64,000 nt of DNA from Thermoleophilaceae bacterium (lineage in GTDB: Bacteria; Actinomycetota; Thermoleophilia; Solirubrobacterales; Thermoleophilaceae). The notes below the pieces were generated by a model. The model did not search any database and had not been told where the DNA came from. It saw nothing but the letters and a program-made list of their open reading frames with translations. A program made the translations under genes and the position numbers. This document shows positions 17,260-28,015 of this stretch, in pieces (the first letter of the stretch is position 1; the number at the start of each line of letters is the position of its first letter). The stretch is taken from assembly GCA_030447905.1 (NCBI GenBank), contig JAUJNZ010000007.1:126263-190262 (forward strand), written 5' to 3'.

Positions 17260-18150
17260 ATGCTCAAAGGCATGACCAAGATCGAACGCTCCGTCAACCT
17301 CATCGCCGTCGCCCTGCCCTTCGCCGGCTTCCTGCTCGCGGTGGTCCTGCTGTGGAACCAGGCCGTCGGCCCGCTCGACCTCAGCCTGTTCGCGGGCCTC
17401 TACCTGCTCACCGCCTTCAGCGTCACGGTCGGCTTCCATCGCCTGCTCACCCATGCGGCGTTTCAGTCGCCGCGGCCGGTGCGCTATGCGCTGGCGGTGC
17501 TCGGCTCGATGGCGGTCCAGGGACCGGTCATCGAATGGGTGGCTGACCACCGCAGGCACCACGCGCATACCGACGAGGAAGGCGATCCGCACTCCCCGCA
17601 CGGCCATGGGGCGGGCTTCGCCGGCATGGTCAAGGGCTTGCTGTATGCCCACATGGGCTGGCTGCTCGACACCCAGGGCCAGGCCCGCAAGCGCAAGTAC
17701 GCGGCCGATCTGGTCGAGGATCCGGGCATGCGCCTCATCAACCGACTGTTCATCCCGCTCGCCCTGCTGGGCCTGCTGCTGCCCTTCGGGCTCGGCTGGG
17801 CGATCGGCGGCGAGCTCCGCGACGGGCTCACCGGCCTCCTGTGGGGCGGCCTCGTGCGCGTCTTCCTGCTCCACCACGTGACCTGGTCGATCAATTCGGT
17901 GTGCCACTTCTTCGGCCAGCGGCGCTTTGACACCGACGACCACTCGACCAACGTCGCATGGCTTGCCCTGCCCTCGCTCGGGGAGTCGTGGCACCACAAC
18001 CACCACGCCTTTCCGCGCTCCTCACGCCACGGGCTGAAGCGCCTCGAGCTCGACCCGTCCGCGGTCGTGATCGCGGTCATGGAGCGCCTCGGGCTCGCGC
18101 GGCGGGTGGTGCGGATCACCCCGGAGCGCCAAGAGCAGCGGCTCGCCTGA
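17260..18150 (+). CDS. Acyl-CoA/acyl-lipid delta-9 desaturase-like fatty acid desaturase
   Basis: 296 residues, membrane-bound di-iron desaturase. The three histidine boxes are HRLLTH (60-65), HRRHH (97-101) and HHNHH (245-249), separated by pairs of hydrophobic helices (17-34, 43-57, about 171-190). It would place a cis double bond in stearoyl or palmitoyl chains to tune membrane fluidity. The ATG at 17260 was chosen over a much longer upstream frame because that extension is antisense to the PucR gene; a second ATG at 17272 is possible. A TACGCT hexamer lies 13 bases before the first ATG. Confidence 0.92.
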   Translation: MLKGMTKIERSVNLIAVALPFAGFLLAVVLLWNQAVGPLDLSLFAGLYLLTAFSVTVGFHRLLTHAAFQSPRPVRYALAVLGSMAVQGPVIEWVADHRRHHAHTDEEGDPHSPHGHGAGFAGMVKGLLYAHMGWLLDTQGQARKRKYAADLVEDPGMRLINRLFIPLALLGLLLPFGLGWAIGGELRDGLTGLLWGGLVRVFLLHHVTWSINSVCHFFGQRRFDTDDHSTNVAWLALPSLGESWHHNHHAFPRSSRHGLKRLELDPSAVVIAVMERLGLARRVVRITPERQEQRLA

Positions 18151-18156
18151 CGCGAC

Positions 18157-18250
18157 GCTCCTCAGGCAACTACCGCGACGGCGGCCGCTCCCTGAGGAGC
18201 TCGAGCGGCGCGCGGTGAACGCACGCCGCTCTCGACCATGGAGAGCGGCG
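18157..18250. terminator. Two adjacent perfect hairpins between convergent genes
   Basis: GCTCCTCAGG (18157-18166) is the exact complement of CCTGAGGAGC (18191-18200) across 24 bases. Then CGCCGCTCTC (18224-18233) pairs exactly with GAGAGCGGCG (18241-18250) around a seven-base loop. They lie between the ends of the desaturase and MBL genes, the place for bidirectional termination. Neither has a clear T tract. Confidence 0.45.
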
Positions 18251-18307
18251 GTCGGATGTTGCTGGTCCCGGGCGCCGCCGTCGCCGTCCGGTCCCCGACG
18301 ACCTCGC

Positions 18308-18913
18308 TCACTCCTCGACGAACCTCTCGAGCTCGGCCTTCCCTCCGGTGACGATCGGGTCGCCGTGGGCGAACAGGACGGTGTCGAAGTCGCGCGCGAG
18401 CAGCCGGCGCACCGACTCCCGCACGCCGCGCTTGACGGCCTCGGGATCGTCACCGAGCAGGAAGTCGGGGACGAAGCCGATCTCGCCGCCGTAGCGAATG
18501 ATCCCGTCGGCGAAGGCCAAGACCCCGTCGCCGACGGCGATGTGAAGCGCCGTCTCCTCCGGGGTGATGGCGCCGACCTCGACGGCCTCGACGCCGGGGC
18601 GCAGCTCGTCGCCGAAGCGAAAGCCGGTGACCGAGGGACCGCCGTCGGCGAACTCGTGCAGCCCGTCCTCGTGGCAGCGGATCGGGCAGCCGAACGCCTC
18701 GGCCAAGCGCTCTGAGGCGCGCAGGTGATGCCGGTTGGTGAGCACGATCGCCTGCGGGCGACCGATCGCCTCGATCGCCTCCACACCGCCATTGGGAAGC
18801 TTGGGGTCGACGAGCATCGCGGCCTCGCCGCCGAAGAAGTACGAGCTGACGTCCCTCCCGATGCCCTCGTGGAAGGCGGTCCAGGCAAAGAGGTCGGTAA
18901 GCAGCTCGTTCAT
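18308..18913 (-). CDS. MBL-fold-like hydrolase
   Basis: 201 residues. The strand order SSYFFGGEAAMLVDPKLP, then QAIVLTNRHHLRASERLAEAF, then VLFAHGDPIV matches the metallo-beta-lactamase fold, but the usual HxHxDH metal motif is replaced by NRHHLR, so metal binding and activity may differ. The ATG at 18913 starts the conserved part; in-frame sequence upstream is low quality. The substrate is unknown. Confidence 0.65.
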   Translation of the reverse strand: MNELLTDLFAWTAFHEGIGRDVSSYFFGGEAAMLVDPKLPNGGVEAIEAIGRPQAIVLTNRHHLRASERLAEAFGCPIRCHEDGLHEFADGGPSVTGFRFGDELRPGVEAVEVGAITPEETALHIAVGDGVLAFADGIIRYGGEIGFVPDFLLGDDPEAVKRGVRESVRRLLARDFDTVLFAHGDPIVTGGKAELERFVEE

Positions 18914-19105
18914 CGCTCGTGGAACTGCCGGGCAGGGTAACGGGGCAGGTGTTTGCCTCGTCACCCAGGCGGTTCCCAGACCACCGTGCGCGCCGCCACA
19001 CACGCCCTCGCGCGACTGCTATACACGGCTGCGAACCCGACGCGGACGGAGGAGTGAGCGCCGTCACCACCGCAGCGGATCCCACAATCGGAGAGGGAAG
19101 CTGAC

Positions 19106-20239
19106 GTGGCCGCTAGACCTCAGACCGGTGGGGGAGAAGGGCTCTCCGTTCAGACGCTCCTGATCGCGGCCCTCGCCTCGGGGGGCGCGGCCGTGATCGT
19201 GTCGCAATTCTGGGAGGCGGGCACGGTGATGGCTGCCGCCATCACGCCCGTGATCGTCTCGCTGCTGCGCGAAGCGGTGCTGCCGAAGGCCATCGACCGG
19301 CCCGCCCGGGCTCTCTCCGAGGTGCGGGCGGTGCGTCGGACGACGGACGTCCCGGCCGTGGGGGCGTGGGCAGGCTCTCCCGCAGCAGGGGCCGGGTCTG
19401 CGGAAAGCCGGTCCGGAGGCGCCGGCGTGACGACCCCAGAGAGCCAGCCGGCCACGGAGCGGCTTACCGCCGGGGAACCCGGGCTCGAGGATCTCGACGC
19501 CGAGACCGGTCGGCTCGAGGATGAGGCGTCTTTCGAGCGCGAGACCGAGCCGCTCGATCCGGCGACGAGGCGAGTCGACGGGCAGATGTTCCCACCGGAA
19601 GGCGAGACCGAGCCCCCGGGCGGTTCGCCGCCGCCGGTCGGCGAAGGGCTTCCGCCCCGGTCTGCGCCCACCGAGCGCCCGCCTCGAGCCGCCGATCTCG
19701 GCCGCAACGGCCGCTCCGCCGCCACCGGACCGGTCCCTCCGCCCTCTCCGGCAAGGCGTCGCGTCTACGGCGCCAGCCGGCGACCGCCGATCCGACTCGC
19801 GGTCATCACGGGCCTGCTCGCCTTTGTCATCGCCGCCGTGGTCCTGACCGTCCCCGAGCTGATCGCGGGTGGATCGGTGGGGGGAGGAAGCGGGCGGACG
19901 ACGCTCTTCAGCGGCGCCGGCGGCGAGGACTCGCGCCAGGGCGACGGAGCCGAGGACAGCGTCATCGACGGGGGCGGGGGCGAGTCACCGGGCGGCGAGG
20001 GAGACGGCGACGGAGGCGGAGAGGACCCCGAGCCCATACCCGGAGGAGGCGACGGCTCCTCGGACCCGGAGGAGCCGAGCGGGGAGGAGCCCCGGCAGAA
20101 CCGGCGTTCGATCGAGCGCCCGGACCAGTCCGACCAACCCCAGGGCGGCGGGTCGGGCGCCTCTCGCTCGCAAGGCCAGCGCGCCCCCGCCCAGCGCGCC
20201 GCGCCGACCAGCCCTTCGGGCGGCGGCGCCTCTCCCTGA
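19106..20239 (+). CDS. Hypothetical membrane protein with long acidic, Gly/Pro-rich linkers
   Basis: 377 residues from a GTG. An N-terminal hydrophobic stretch (about 14-50, LLIAALASGGAAVIVSQF then MAAAITPVIVSLLREAVLP) may form one or two membrane segments. A 180-residue disordered Pro/Glu/Arg linker follows, then a second clear helix (about 234-255, IRLAVITGLLAFVIAAVVL), and a Gly/Asp/Glu-rich low-complexity tail. The N-terminal ITPVIVSLLREAV is the only well-ordered motif. TATACA lies at about 19020. I do not recognise the family; a cell-envelope anchoring role would be a guess. Confidence 0.6.
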   Translation: MAARPQTGGGEGLSVQTLLIAALASGGAAVIVSQFWEAGTVMAAAITPVIVSLLREAVLPKAIDRPARALSEVRAVRRTTDVPAVGAWAGSPAAGAGSAESRSGGAGVTTPESQPATERLTAGEPGLEDLDAETGRLEDEASFERETEPLDPATRRVDGQMFPPEGETEPPGGSPPPVGEGLPPRSAPTERPPRAADLGRNGRSAATGPVPPPSPARRRVYGASRRPPIRLAVITGLLAFVIAAVVLTVPELIAGGSVGGGSGRTTLFSGAGGEDSRQGDGAEDSVIDGGGGESPGGEGDGDGGGEDPEPIPGGGDGSSDPEEPSGEEPRQNRRSIERPDQSDQPQGGGSGASRSQGQRAPAQRAAPTSPSGGGASP

Positions 20240-20247
20240 TCCGGCGG

Positions 20248-20928
20248 GTGAGCTTGGCCTTCGCCGGGATCGCGTTCGACGCCTTTGGCACGCTGTTCGA
20301 CCTCGCCGGCCTGAGCCCGCGGATCGTCCGGCACGTCGGCGAGCGGGGCGGGGCCGTCTTCGAGGGGTTTGCCGCCCGCCTCGTGCCATACACGTGGCAT
20401 CTGACCGCGTCCGAGCGCTACCGGCCGCTGCCCGAGGTCGCCGAGGAAGCCCTGCTCGCCGCCGCGCGGGAGGCCGGAGCCACGCTCGACGAGCAGGGCG
20501 CTCGAGAGCTCGCCGCCGAACTCACCGAGCTTCCGGTCTACCCCGGCGTCGCGTCGATGCTCGAGGGCCTCGCCGGCACCCCGCTCGCCGTGCTCTCGAA
20601 CGGAACCGGCGAGGGGGTCGAGGCGCTCTTCAGCGCTGCCGGCCTGCGCGAGCGCTTCGACCACCTGCTCGCCGCCGACGTCGTCGGGCGCTACAAGCCC
20701 GCTCCCGAGGTCTACGCCCTCGCCACCACGGCCTTCGGCGCCGCGTCGAACGACGACGTGCTGCTCGTTTCCGCCCACGAATGGGACGTCGCGGGCGCGC
20801 AGGCCGCGGGCCTGCGCGGGGCGCTCGTCGCGCGCGAGGCAGCTCCGACCGGCTTCCTCGGTCACGAGCCGGACATCGTGGTCGACACGCTCGCCGCGCT
20901 GCCTCAGGCCGTTAGAGAGACAACCTGA
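20248..20928 (+). CDS. HAD-superfamily hydrolase, haloacid dehalogenase type II
   Basis: 226 residues from a GTG eight bases after the previous stop. The nucleophile Asp11 lies in FDAFGTLFD, motif II Ser in AVLSNG, motif III Lys in GRYKPAPEVY, and the last motif is VSAHEWDVAGA, where the SAHxWD pattern is typical of the L-2-haloacid dehalogenase branch. The reaction would be hydrolysis of a carbon-halogen or phosphoester bond; the true substrate is unknown. Confidence 0.82.
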   Translation: MSLAFAGIAFDAFGTLFDLAGLSPRIVRHVGERGGAVFEGFAARLVPYTWHLTASERYRPLPEVAEEALLAAAREAGATLDEQGARELAAELTELPVYPGVASMLEGLAGTPLAVLSNGTGEGVEALFSAAGLRERFDHLLAADVVGRYKPAPEVYALATTAFGAASNDDVLLVSAHEWDVAGAQAAGLRGALVAREAAPTGFLGHEPDIVVDTLAALPQAVRETT

Positions 20929-20991
20929 GCGGAGGCGCCCGTCCCTCGAGCAGCGGGCCGCGGGCTCCTTCGGGGGGCGCGAGGCCGCGGA

Positions 20992-20997
20992 TATAGT
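20992..20997 (+). promoter_or_regulatory. -10 box of the nucleoside phosphorylase gene
   Basis: TATAGT, nine bases before the ATG at 21007 (overlapping TAGTCT leaves seven). No ribosome site lies between, so the message is probably leaderless. Confidence 0.45.
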
Positions 20998-21006
20998 CTC
21001 GGCCCG

Positions 21007-21801
21007 ATGAGGGTCGGCGTCATCACCGGCACCGGCACCTACGCGCTGCGCGGCTTCGGCGAGGCGGCGCCCGAGGAGGTGACTTCCCCCTACGGGACCG
21101 CCCTCGTCGCGCGCGGGGAGATCGATGGCGTCGAGGTCCTGCACCTGTCGCGCCACGGGGAGGGCCACCGGCGTCTGTCGAACCACGTCCCCCACCGAGC
21201 GAACATCGCCGCGCTGGGTCAGCTCGGGGCCGAAGGAGTCCTGGCGGTGACGGTCTGCGGGGCGGTGGACCCCGACGTCGAGCTCGGCTCGCTGATCGTC
21301 TTCGACGACCTCCACTTCCTCTCGAATCGGCTCGCCGACGGATCGCTGTGCACGTTCTTCACCGAGCCGGGCCAGCCCCGACGCGGGCACTGGATCTTCG
21401 AGCGGCCCTTCTCGGAAGAGCTTCGCTCGGCGTTCGCCGCGGGCGCGGAGGCCGCCGGCCACCACTCCCGGGACGGTGGCTGCTACGGCCACGTCGACGG
21501 GCCGCGCTTCAACGCCCGCGCCGAGATCCGCGGGCTGGCCGCCTGCGGGGTCACGGCGGTCAGTCAGACCGCCGGCCCGGAGGCCGTCCTCTGCGGCGAG
21601 GCCGGCCTGCCGTACGCGCTGCTCGGCTACGCGACCGACTATGCGAACGGGGTGATGGCGGAGGCCACGCCGGTCGAGCGCCTGCTCGAGCTCATCGAGC
21701 GCAGCACCGAGACCTTCGCGTCGACCCTCGCGGCGGCCCTGCCGCGGCTCGCCCAAGCCGAGCCGCGGCCCCCCGGAGTCGTCTACCGCTTCGAGGAGTA
21801 G
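21007..21801 (+). CDS. MTAP-like purine nucleoside phosphorylase
   Basis: 264 residues. GVITGTGTYAL binds phosphate, LSRHGEGHR and VPHRANIAAL are the second phosphate/ribose loops (NYRANI in classical members, PHRANI here), and LGYATDYANGV closes the base pocket. This matches the trimeric 5'-methylthioadenosine/6-oxopurine phosphorylase family, which splits nucleosides with phosphate to base plus ribose-1-phosphate. The substitution in the second loop and the SQTAGPEA segment make the exact substrate uncertain. Confidence 0.82.
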   Translation: MRVGVITGTGTYALRGFGEAAPEEVTSPYGTALVARGEIDGVEVLHLSRHGEGHRRLSNHVPHRANIAALGQLGAEGVLAVTVCGAVDPDVELGSLIVFDDLHFLSNRLADGSLCTFFTEPGQPRRGHWIFERPFSEELRSAFAAGAEAAGHHSRDGGCYGHVDGPRFNARAEIRGLAACGVTAVSQTAGPEAVLCGEAGLPYALLGYATDYANGVMAEATPVERLLELIERSTETFASTLAAALPRLAQAEPRPPGVVYRFEE

Positions 21802-21850
21802 GCCCTACGGCGCCGAAACACCGGTTCGCGTCGGCCTCCGCGCCGGTCGG

Positions 21851-23212
21851 TCAGCAAGCTGGCACGGGATGGTTGGCGCAGAACAGGTCGTCGGGGTCGT
21901 ACTTCGCCCGAACTTCCTGCAGGCGCCGGTAGACGTCCGGCGGAAAGGCCGTCTCGGTGTCGGTGGGGCGCTCGGCGAAGTTGAGGTAGGCGCGGCCCGC
22001 GGCCCAGGGGGAGAGGACCTCGCGGACCTGACCTGCCCGACGCTCGATCGCCTCGGCGACCTCCGGGCTGATCGGCATGCCGACGCCGAACATGAGGAAC
22101 TGGCCGTCGAGCGAGGCGAGCGGTCCGCCGTTCTCGGCCGGGCGGGCGAGGGCGCCGCCGAGGTGGCGCAGCTCGACCGACAGCAGCGGCGAGTCGGTCC
22201 CCGGCCCGGACGCGGCCACGAGCGCGTCGATCGCCTCGGGCGGCGCCTCGGACAGCATCAGGTGGTCGCTCAGCCCCGGCACGGGCTCGGGCGGATCCAT
22301 GTGGAGGTCCTGCAGCGCGGGCACTGGGACCGTGGCGAAGGTATCCATGTCCGGGGAGAGCTTGCGCAGCGGCCGCAAGAGCTCGGCCCCCTCCTCCTCG
22401 GGCCCGAGATACGCCGCCTCGACGAGCGCGAAGGACTGGCCGCGCAGGAAGTCCGGAAGCTCGGGCATGGGTGGAAGGTTGAGCATGCGTCCCACCGACG
22501 TGAGCTCCTCCGGCGTCCCGGGTGCCCACTCGGCCCAGCGGTGCAGAACCTCCCTCGCGCGCTCGAGCGGGAAGAAGAGCGCGCCGGCGTAGACGCTCTC
22601 GACGGGAAACAGCTCGAGCTCGAGCGCGGTGATCGCCCCGAAGCTCCCCCCGCCTCCGCGCAGCGCCCAGAAGAGGTCCGGCTCGGTGTCGGGGTCGGCG
22701 CGCAGGAGCTCGCCGTCGGCGGTCACGAGCTCGGCACCGACGATGCTGTTGCAGGCGAGCCCGTAGCGGCGGGCGAGCCAGCCGATCCCCCCGCCCAGGG
22801 AGTAGCCGACGACCCCGACGTCGGGCGCCGAGCCGGCCAGCGCGGCGAGGCCGTGCTCGCCGGCGGGTGCAGTGACCTCTCCCCACCAGCCGCCGGCAGC
22901 CACGCGCGCGCGTCGCACGCCAGGATCGATGGCAACCTCCCTCATCCGCAGCGTGCGCAGGAGGATCGTGTCGTCGAGCGAGGCGATCGCGCCCGCGTTG
23001 TGGCCTGTCCCCTGCGCCGCCACCCGCATGCCGTGGTCGCGGGCGAAGCGCACGGTCGCCTGCACGTCGGCGGCTGACTCGGGAAAGGCGACCGCCGAGG
23101 GGCGCTGGTCGACCGCGAGGTTCCAGGCCCGGCGAGCCTCGTCCCAGTCGGCCTGCTCGGGGGACACGACCTGCCCGGCGAGCGAGGCGCGCAGGGCAGC
23201 GATGGGCTCCAT
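21851..23212 (-). CDS. FAD-binding oxidoreductase with BBE domain
   Basis: 453 residues from the ATG at 23212. The PCMH FAD domain shows RVAAQGTGHNAGAI, VGYSLGGGIGWLARRYGL and FWALRGGGGSFGAIT. The C-terminal berberine-bridge-like end is YLNFAERP and KYDPDDLFCANHPV. Such enzymes oxidise sugars, alcohols or alkaloid-like compounds with covalently bound FAD; the His of the GTGHNAG loop fits one attachment and no second Cys link is obvious. The same frame stays open to an ATG at 23467, adding 85 residues that look like an unrelated small protein. Confidence 0.85.
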   Translation of the reverse strand: MEPIAALRASLAGQVVSPEQADWDEARRAWNLAVDQRPSAVAFPESAADVQATVRFARDHGMRVAAQGTGHNAGAIASLDDTILLRTLRMREVAIDPGVRRARVAAGGWWGEVTAPAGEHGLAALAGSAPDVGVVGYSLGGGIGWLARRYGLACNSIVGAELVTADGELLRADPDTEPDLFWALRGGGGSFGAITALELELFPVESVYAGALFFPLERAREVLHRWAEWAPGTPEELTSVGRMLNLPPMPELPDFLRGQSFALVEAAYLGPEEEGAELLRPLRKLSPDMDTFATVPVPALQDLHMDPPEPVPGLSDHLMLSEAPPEAIDALVAASGPGTDSPLLSVELRHLGGALARPAENGGPLASLDGQFLMFGVGMPISPEVAEAIERRAGQVREVLSPWAAGRAYLNFAERPTDTETAFPPDVYRRLQEVRAKYDPDDLFCANHPVPAC

Positions 23213-23485
23213 CGTCGTCACGGGGCTCGTCCTCTCCGCATCGAAGGACCTGTCGGTCTGATCGGGCAACCTAACCGGTCCCGTCCGGCGAATCAAGAGC
23301 TTCTGGAGGCGCAAGCGGGCCGCTCGGATGCCGGCGCGCCCCCCCAGACTGACGGCCTCGGCGAAGAACCCGACCAGGTGCCCGACCGGTCCGGTGACCA
23401 GCCACGCCGCGCTTCGCTCGGCCGCAGATCGCCGCCCGAGATCGCCGCGTCCGCTCATCCCGGCCACGCTATCGTGGCGCTCGCC

Positions 23486-24895
23486 ATGGCCGCGAGCCTG
23501 ACCACGACCAAGCAGGACCTCGACGACTCACGCGTCCGCGTGGAGGTGGAGGTGGAGCCGAGCGCCGTGGAGCACGAGGTCGAGGGAGCCGCGCGCTCGC
23601 TCGCGGGCGACATGAAGGTCCCCGGCTTTCGCCAGGGCAAGGTCCCGCCGCCCGTGGTCATCCAGCGCGTGGGCCGTCAGGCGGTCCTCGACGAAGCCGT
23701 CCGCCGGGCGCTTCCCGGCTGGTACGGCCAGGCGGTCCAGCAGGAACACATCGCCGTCGTCGGCGAGCCCCAGGTGAACCTCGCCGACCTGCCGGAGAGG
23801 GGAGCCCCGCTCTCCTTTGCCTTCGAGGTCGGCGTGCGACCGAGTGCGAGCCTCGGAGACTACAGGGGCCTCGAGGTGGCGCGCCGCGACCGCGCGGTCT
23901 CCGAAGAGGCGGTCGACGCCGAGGTCGACAGGTTGCGAGGGGCCCAGGCCGCGCTCGAGACCGTGGAGCGCGCCGCCGCCCAGGGCGACTTCGTGGTCAT
24001 CGACTTCGTCGGGACCGTCGACGGGGAGGAGTTCGAGGGCGGCCAGGCTCGGGGACACCTGCTAGAGCTCGGCTCCGGCCAGCTCATCGAGGGCTTCGAG
24101 GAGGGGCTCCTGGGCACGACCGCGGGGGAGGAGCGCGAGGTGCGGGTGAGCTTTCCGGAGGACTACCGCAATGAAGGCCTCGCCGGCCGCGAGGCCGCCT
24201 TCGCGACCACCGTTCGCGAGGTCAAGGAGAAGCGCCTTCCCGAGGCCGACGACGACTTCGCGCTCGAGGCCGGCGGCTTCGACACGCTCGCCGAGCTGCG
24301 CGACGACATCCGCGGCCGGCTCGCCGAGCGCGAAGGACAGGCGATCAACCATGAGTTCCGCGAGGCTGTGGTCGACGCCGCGGTCGAACGCGCCCGGATC
24401 GACGTCCCCTCCGAGCTCGTCCACGCAAAGGCCCACGAGCTCTGGGAGCGCACCGCGCGGCGGCTCGAATCCCAGGGCATCGACCCCGCCCGCTATCTCG
24501 AGCTGACCGGCAAGGATCAGGAGGCCCTCATCCACGACTCGGAGCCCGAGGCCGAGCAGGCCCTGCGCCGCGAGAGCGTGCTCGCGGCCATCGTCGCGGC
24601 CGAGGGCATCGAGGTCTCCGACGAGGAGCTCCTCCAGTCGCTGCGCGAGGCTGCGACCGGTCCGGGCTCAAAGCCCCCAAGCGAGCGCAAGCTCGCGCGT
24701 TCGCTAGAGCGCGCCAAGGCGGACGGGCGCGCCGACTCCCTGCGCGAGGACATCGCCATGCGCAAGGCGGTCGACCTCCTGGTCGAGTCCGCGAAGCCGG
24801 TTGCCGCCGACCGGGCCGAAGCTCGCGACCGGCTCTGGACGCCCGAGAAGGAGCGCGAGGAGCGACCGACCGAGCTCTGGACGCCGGGCTCCTGA
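23486..24895 (+). CDS. tig: Trigger factor
   Basis: 469 residues, ribosome-bound chaperone and prolyl isomerase. The N-terminal ribosome-binding signature VPGFRQGKVPP is at about residues 47-57, the FKBP-type PPIase domain runs from GDFVVIDFVGTVDG to TAGEEREVRVSFPEDY, and the helical C-terminal domain follows. It heads the conserved tig-clpP-clpX order. The ATG at 23486 starts MAASLTTTKQDLDDSRV, the family N-terminus. The tail of about 25 residues (RLWTPEKERE and ELWTPGS) is unusual: a repeated LWTP motif. Confidence 0.95.
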   Translation: MAASLTTTKQDLDDSRVRVEVEVEPSAVEHEVEGAARSLAGDMKVPGFRQGKVPPPVVIQRVGRQAVLDEAVRRALPGWYGQAVQQEHIAVVGEPQVNLADLPERGAPLSFAFEVGVRPSASLGDYRGLEVARRDRAVSEEAVDAEVDRLRGAQAALETVERAAAQGDFVVIDFVGTVDGEEFEGGQARGHLLELGSGQLIEGFEEGLLGTTAGEEREVRVSFPEDYRNEGLAGREAAFATTVREVKEKRLPEADDDFALEAGGFDTLAELRDDIRGRLAEREGQAINHEFREAVVDAAVERARIDVPSELVHAKAHELWERTARRLESQGIDPARYLELTGKDQEALIHDSEPEAEQALRRESVLAAIVAAEGIEVSDEELLQSLREAATGPGSKPPSERKLARSLERAKADGRADSLREDIAMRKAVDLLVESAKPVAADRAEARDRLWTPEKEREERPTELWTPGS

Positions 24896-24920
24896 GGGAA
24901 AGCTTGACGTAGGACCAGGC

Positions 24921-24940
24921 GACGGCCGCCTCCGGCTGTC
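24921..24940 (+). terminator. Small hairpin after tig
   Basis: GACGGCCG (24921-24928) pairs with CGGCTGTC (24933-24940), with one G-T pair and a four-base loop. There is no T tract. A second small hairpin (CGCC-GCAA-GGCG) follows near 25030. Possible tig 3' end. Confidence 0.3.
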
Positions 24941-25054
24941 CGGGGGACGACCGGCTGGAGAGCGTTAGAAACCCCCGCGGCGCGCCTTTCGGGCGCGGCG
25001 AGAGCGCCCTCGAGCGGGGCGCATAACCGCCGCAAGGCGGCGAGGGGCCATTGC

Positions 25055-25060
25055 TAGAGT
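25055..25060 (+). promoter_or_regulatory. Candidate -10 box for clpP-clpX
   Basis: TAGAGT lies in the 255-base tig-clpP gap, 90 bases before the clpP ATG, so this message would have a leader, unlike most genes here. GAAACGGAAG just before the ATG is a weak ribosome site. Confidence 0.3.
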
Positions 25061-25150
25061 GTCCGCACTGCCGAGCCATCCGGTGCGGCGGCCGCGGCTT
25101 TTCAGGGTCGCCGGCAGGATTCCGAACGGAAAGGCGAAACGGAAGCGCGC

Positions 25151-25735
<585 letters not shown>

Positions 25736-25769
25736 CTCGGAGAGCTAACCGGCCGGGGAGGGGGAAACA

Positions 25770-27054
<1,285 letters not shown>

Positions 27055-27101
27055 GCGCTGTCTGCCTGCGGTCGCGGAGGCACTTAGGCCACCGGCGTCC
27101 C

Positions 27102-27776
27102 GTGCCCGGGGTGAAGCAGCTCGCGGCAGGGGTCCTCGGGCTCGGCGGCTTCCCGCCGAACGCGATCAACACCTACCTCGTCGAGGATGTGCTCGTCGAT
27201 GCCGCCACCCGCCACGCCCGCCGGCGCATCCTTCGCCGGCTCCGAGGCCGAACGCTCGCCGCCCACGTAGTAACCCACGCACACCCCGATCACCAGGGGG
27301 CCAGCCGCGCGGTCTGCGAGCACTTCGGCGTGCCGCTCTGGGCGGGCGAGCGGGATGCCGACGCGCTCGAGGATGGTCAGCTCGCGGCGCGCCAGCCCGA
27401 CCACCTGCTCAACAGGCTCTCCGAGCGCGCCTTCGCGGGGCCGACGCATCGCGTGGCTCGGCGGCTGCGCGAGGGCGACCGAGTCGCGGGCTTTGTCGTC
27501 CTCGACGCGCCCGGACACTCCGCGGGCCACATCGCCCTGTGGCGCGAGCGCGACCGCACCCTCATCCTCGGCGACGTGCTCTTCGGCTGCCATCCCCTGA
27601 CCGGGGCTTCGGGGCTTCACGAGCCTCCGGGCTTCTTCACCCCGGACCCCACCCGCAACCGACAGTCCGCGCGCCGGCTCGCCGGGCTCGAGCCGGCGCT
27701 CGTCCTCTTCGGGCACGGGCCGCCGTGGCGGGATCCGGAGGGCCTCGCGCGTTTCGTGCGTTCTCTCGAGGCCTGA
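27102..27776 (+). CDS. MBL-fold metallo-hydrolase
   Basis: 224 residues from a GTG at 27102 (a second GTG at 27111). The metal motif HAHPDH is in VVTHAHPDHQGA, followed by APGHSAGHIALW, TLILGDVLFG and the terminal FGHGPPWRD, the normal order for dinuclear zinc hydrolases of the glyoxalase II/ribonuclease-like branch. The substrate is unknown. A longer in-frame extension into clpX is rejected. 27777-28015 shows no gene. Confidence 0.85.
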   Translation: MPGVKQLAAGVLGLGGFPPNAINTYLVEDVLVDAATRHARRRILRRLRGRTLAAHVVTHAHPDHQGASRAVCEHFGVPLWAGERDADALEDGQLAARQPDHLLNRLSERAFAGPTHRVARRLREGDRVAGFVVLDAPGHSAGHIALWRERDRTLILGDVLFGCHPLTGASGLHEPPGFFTPDPTRNRQSARRLAGLEPALVLFGHGPPWRDPEGLARFVRSLEA

Positions 27777-28015
27777 GCGGGCGGCCCGGTGGTCGGCCAT
27801 GAGCGCGGCGAAGGCGCTTCCGCGGATATCCGCTCGAGCTGGGCGAGAGCGCGCGTGCCGACATCGCCGAAGGTCTGCGGCGCTGGGGGACGGGGAGGTC
27901 AGTGACGGAGGCGCCACGACGAGACGCGGCTCACCGGTCGAGCGTAGCCCTGCTCACGACCGAGCGAGAGGCCCCTCGGACGCGCTGTCGGCAGATCCGG
28001 CCGGGGCGGCTCGGT

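Noticed and set aside
18308-18913. Classical metallo-beta-lactamase with HxHxDH
   Set aside because: The metal motif is absent (NRHHLR instead), so only an MBL-like fold is claimed.
19765-21756. 663-codon minus-strand frame opposite HAD and phosphorylase genes
   Set aside because: Spans three clear plus-strand genes and lacks any recognisable domain.
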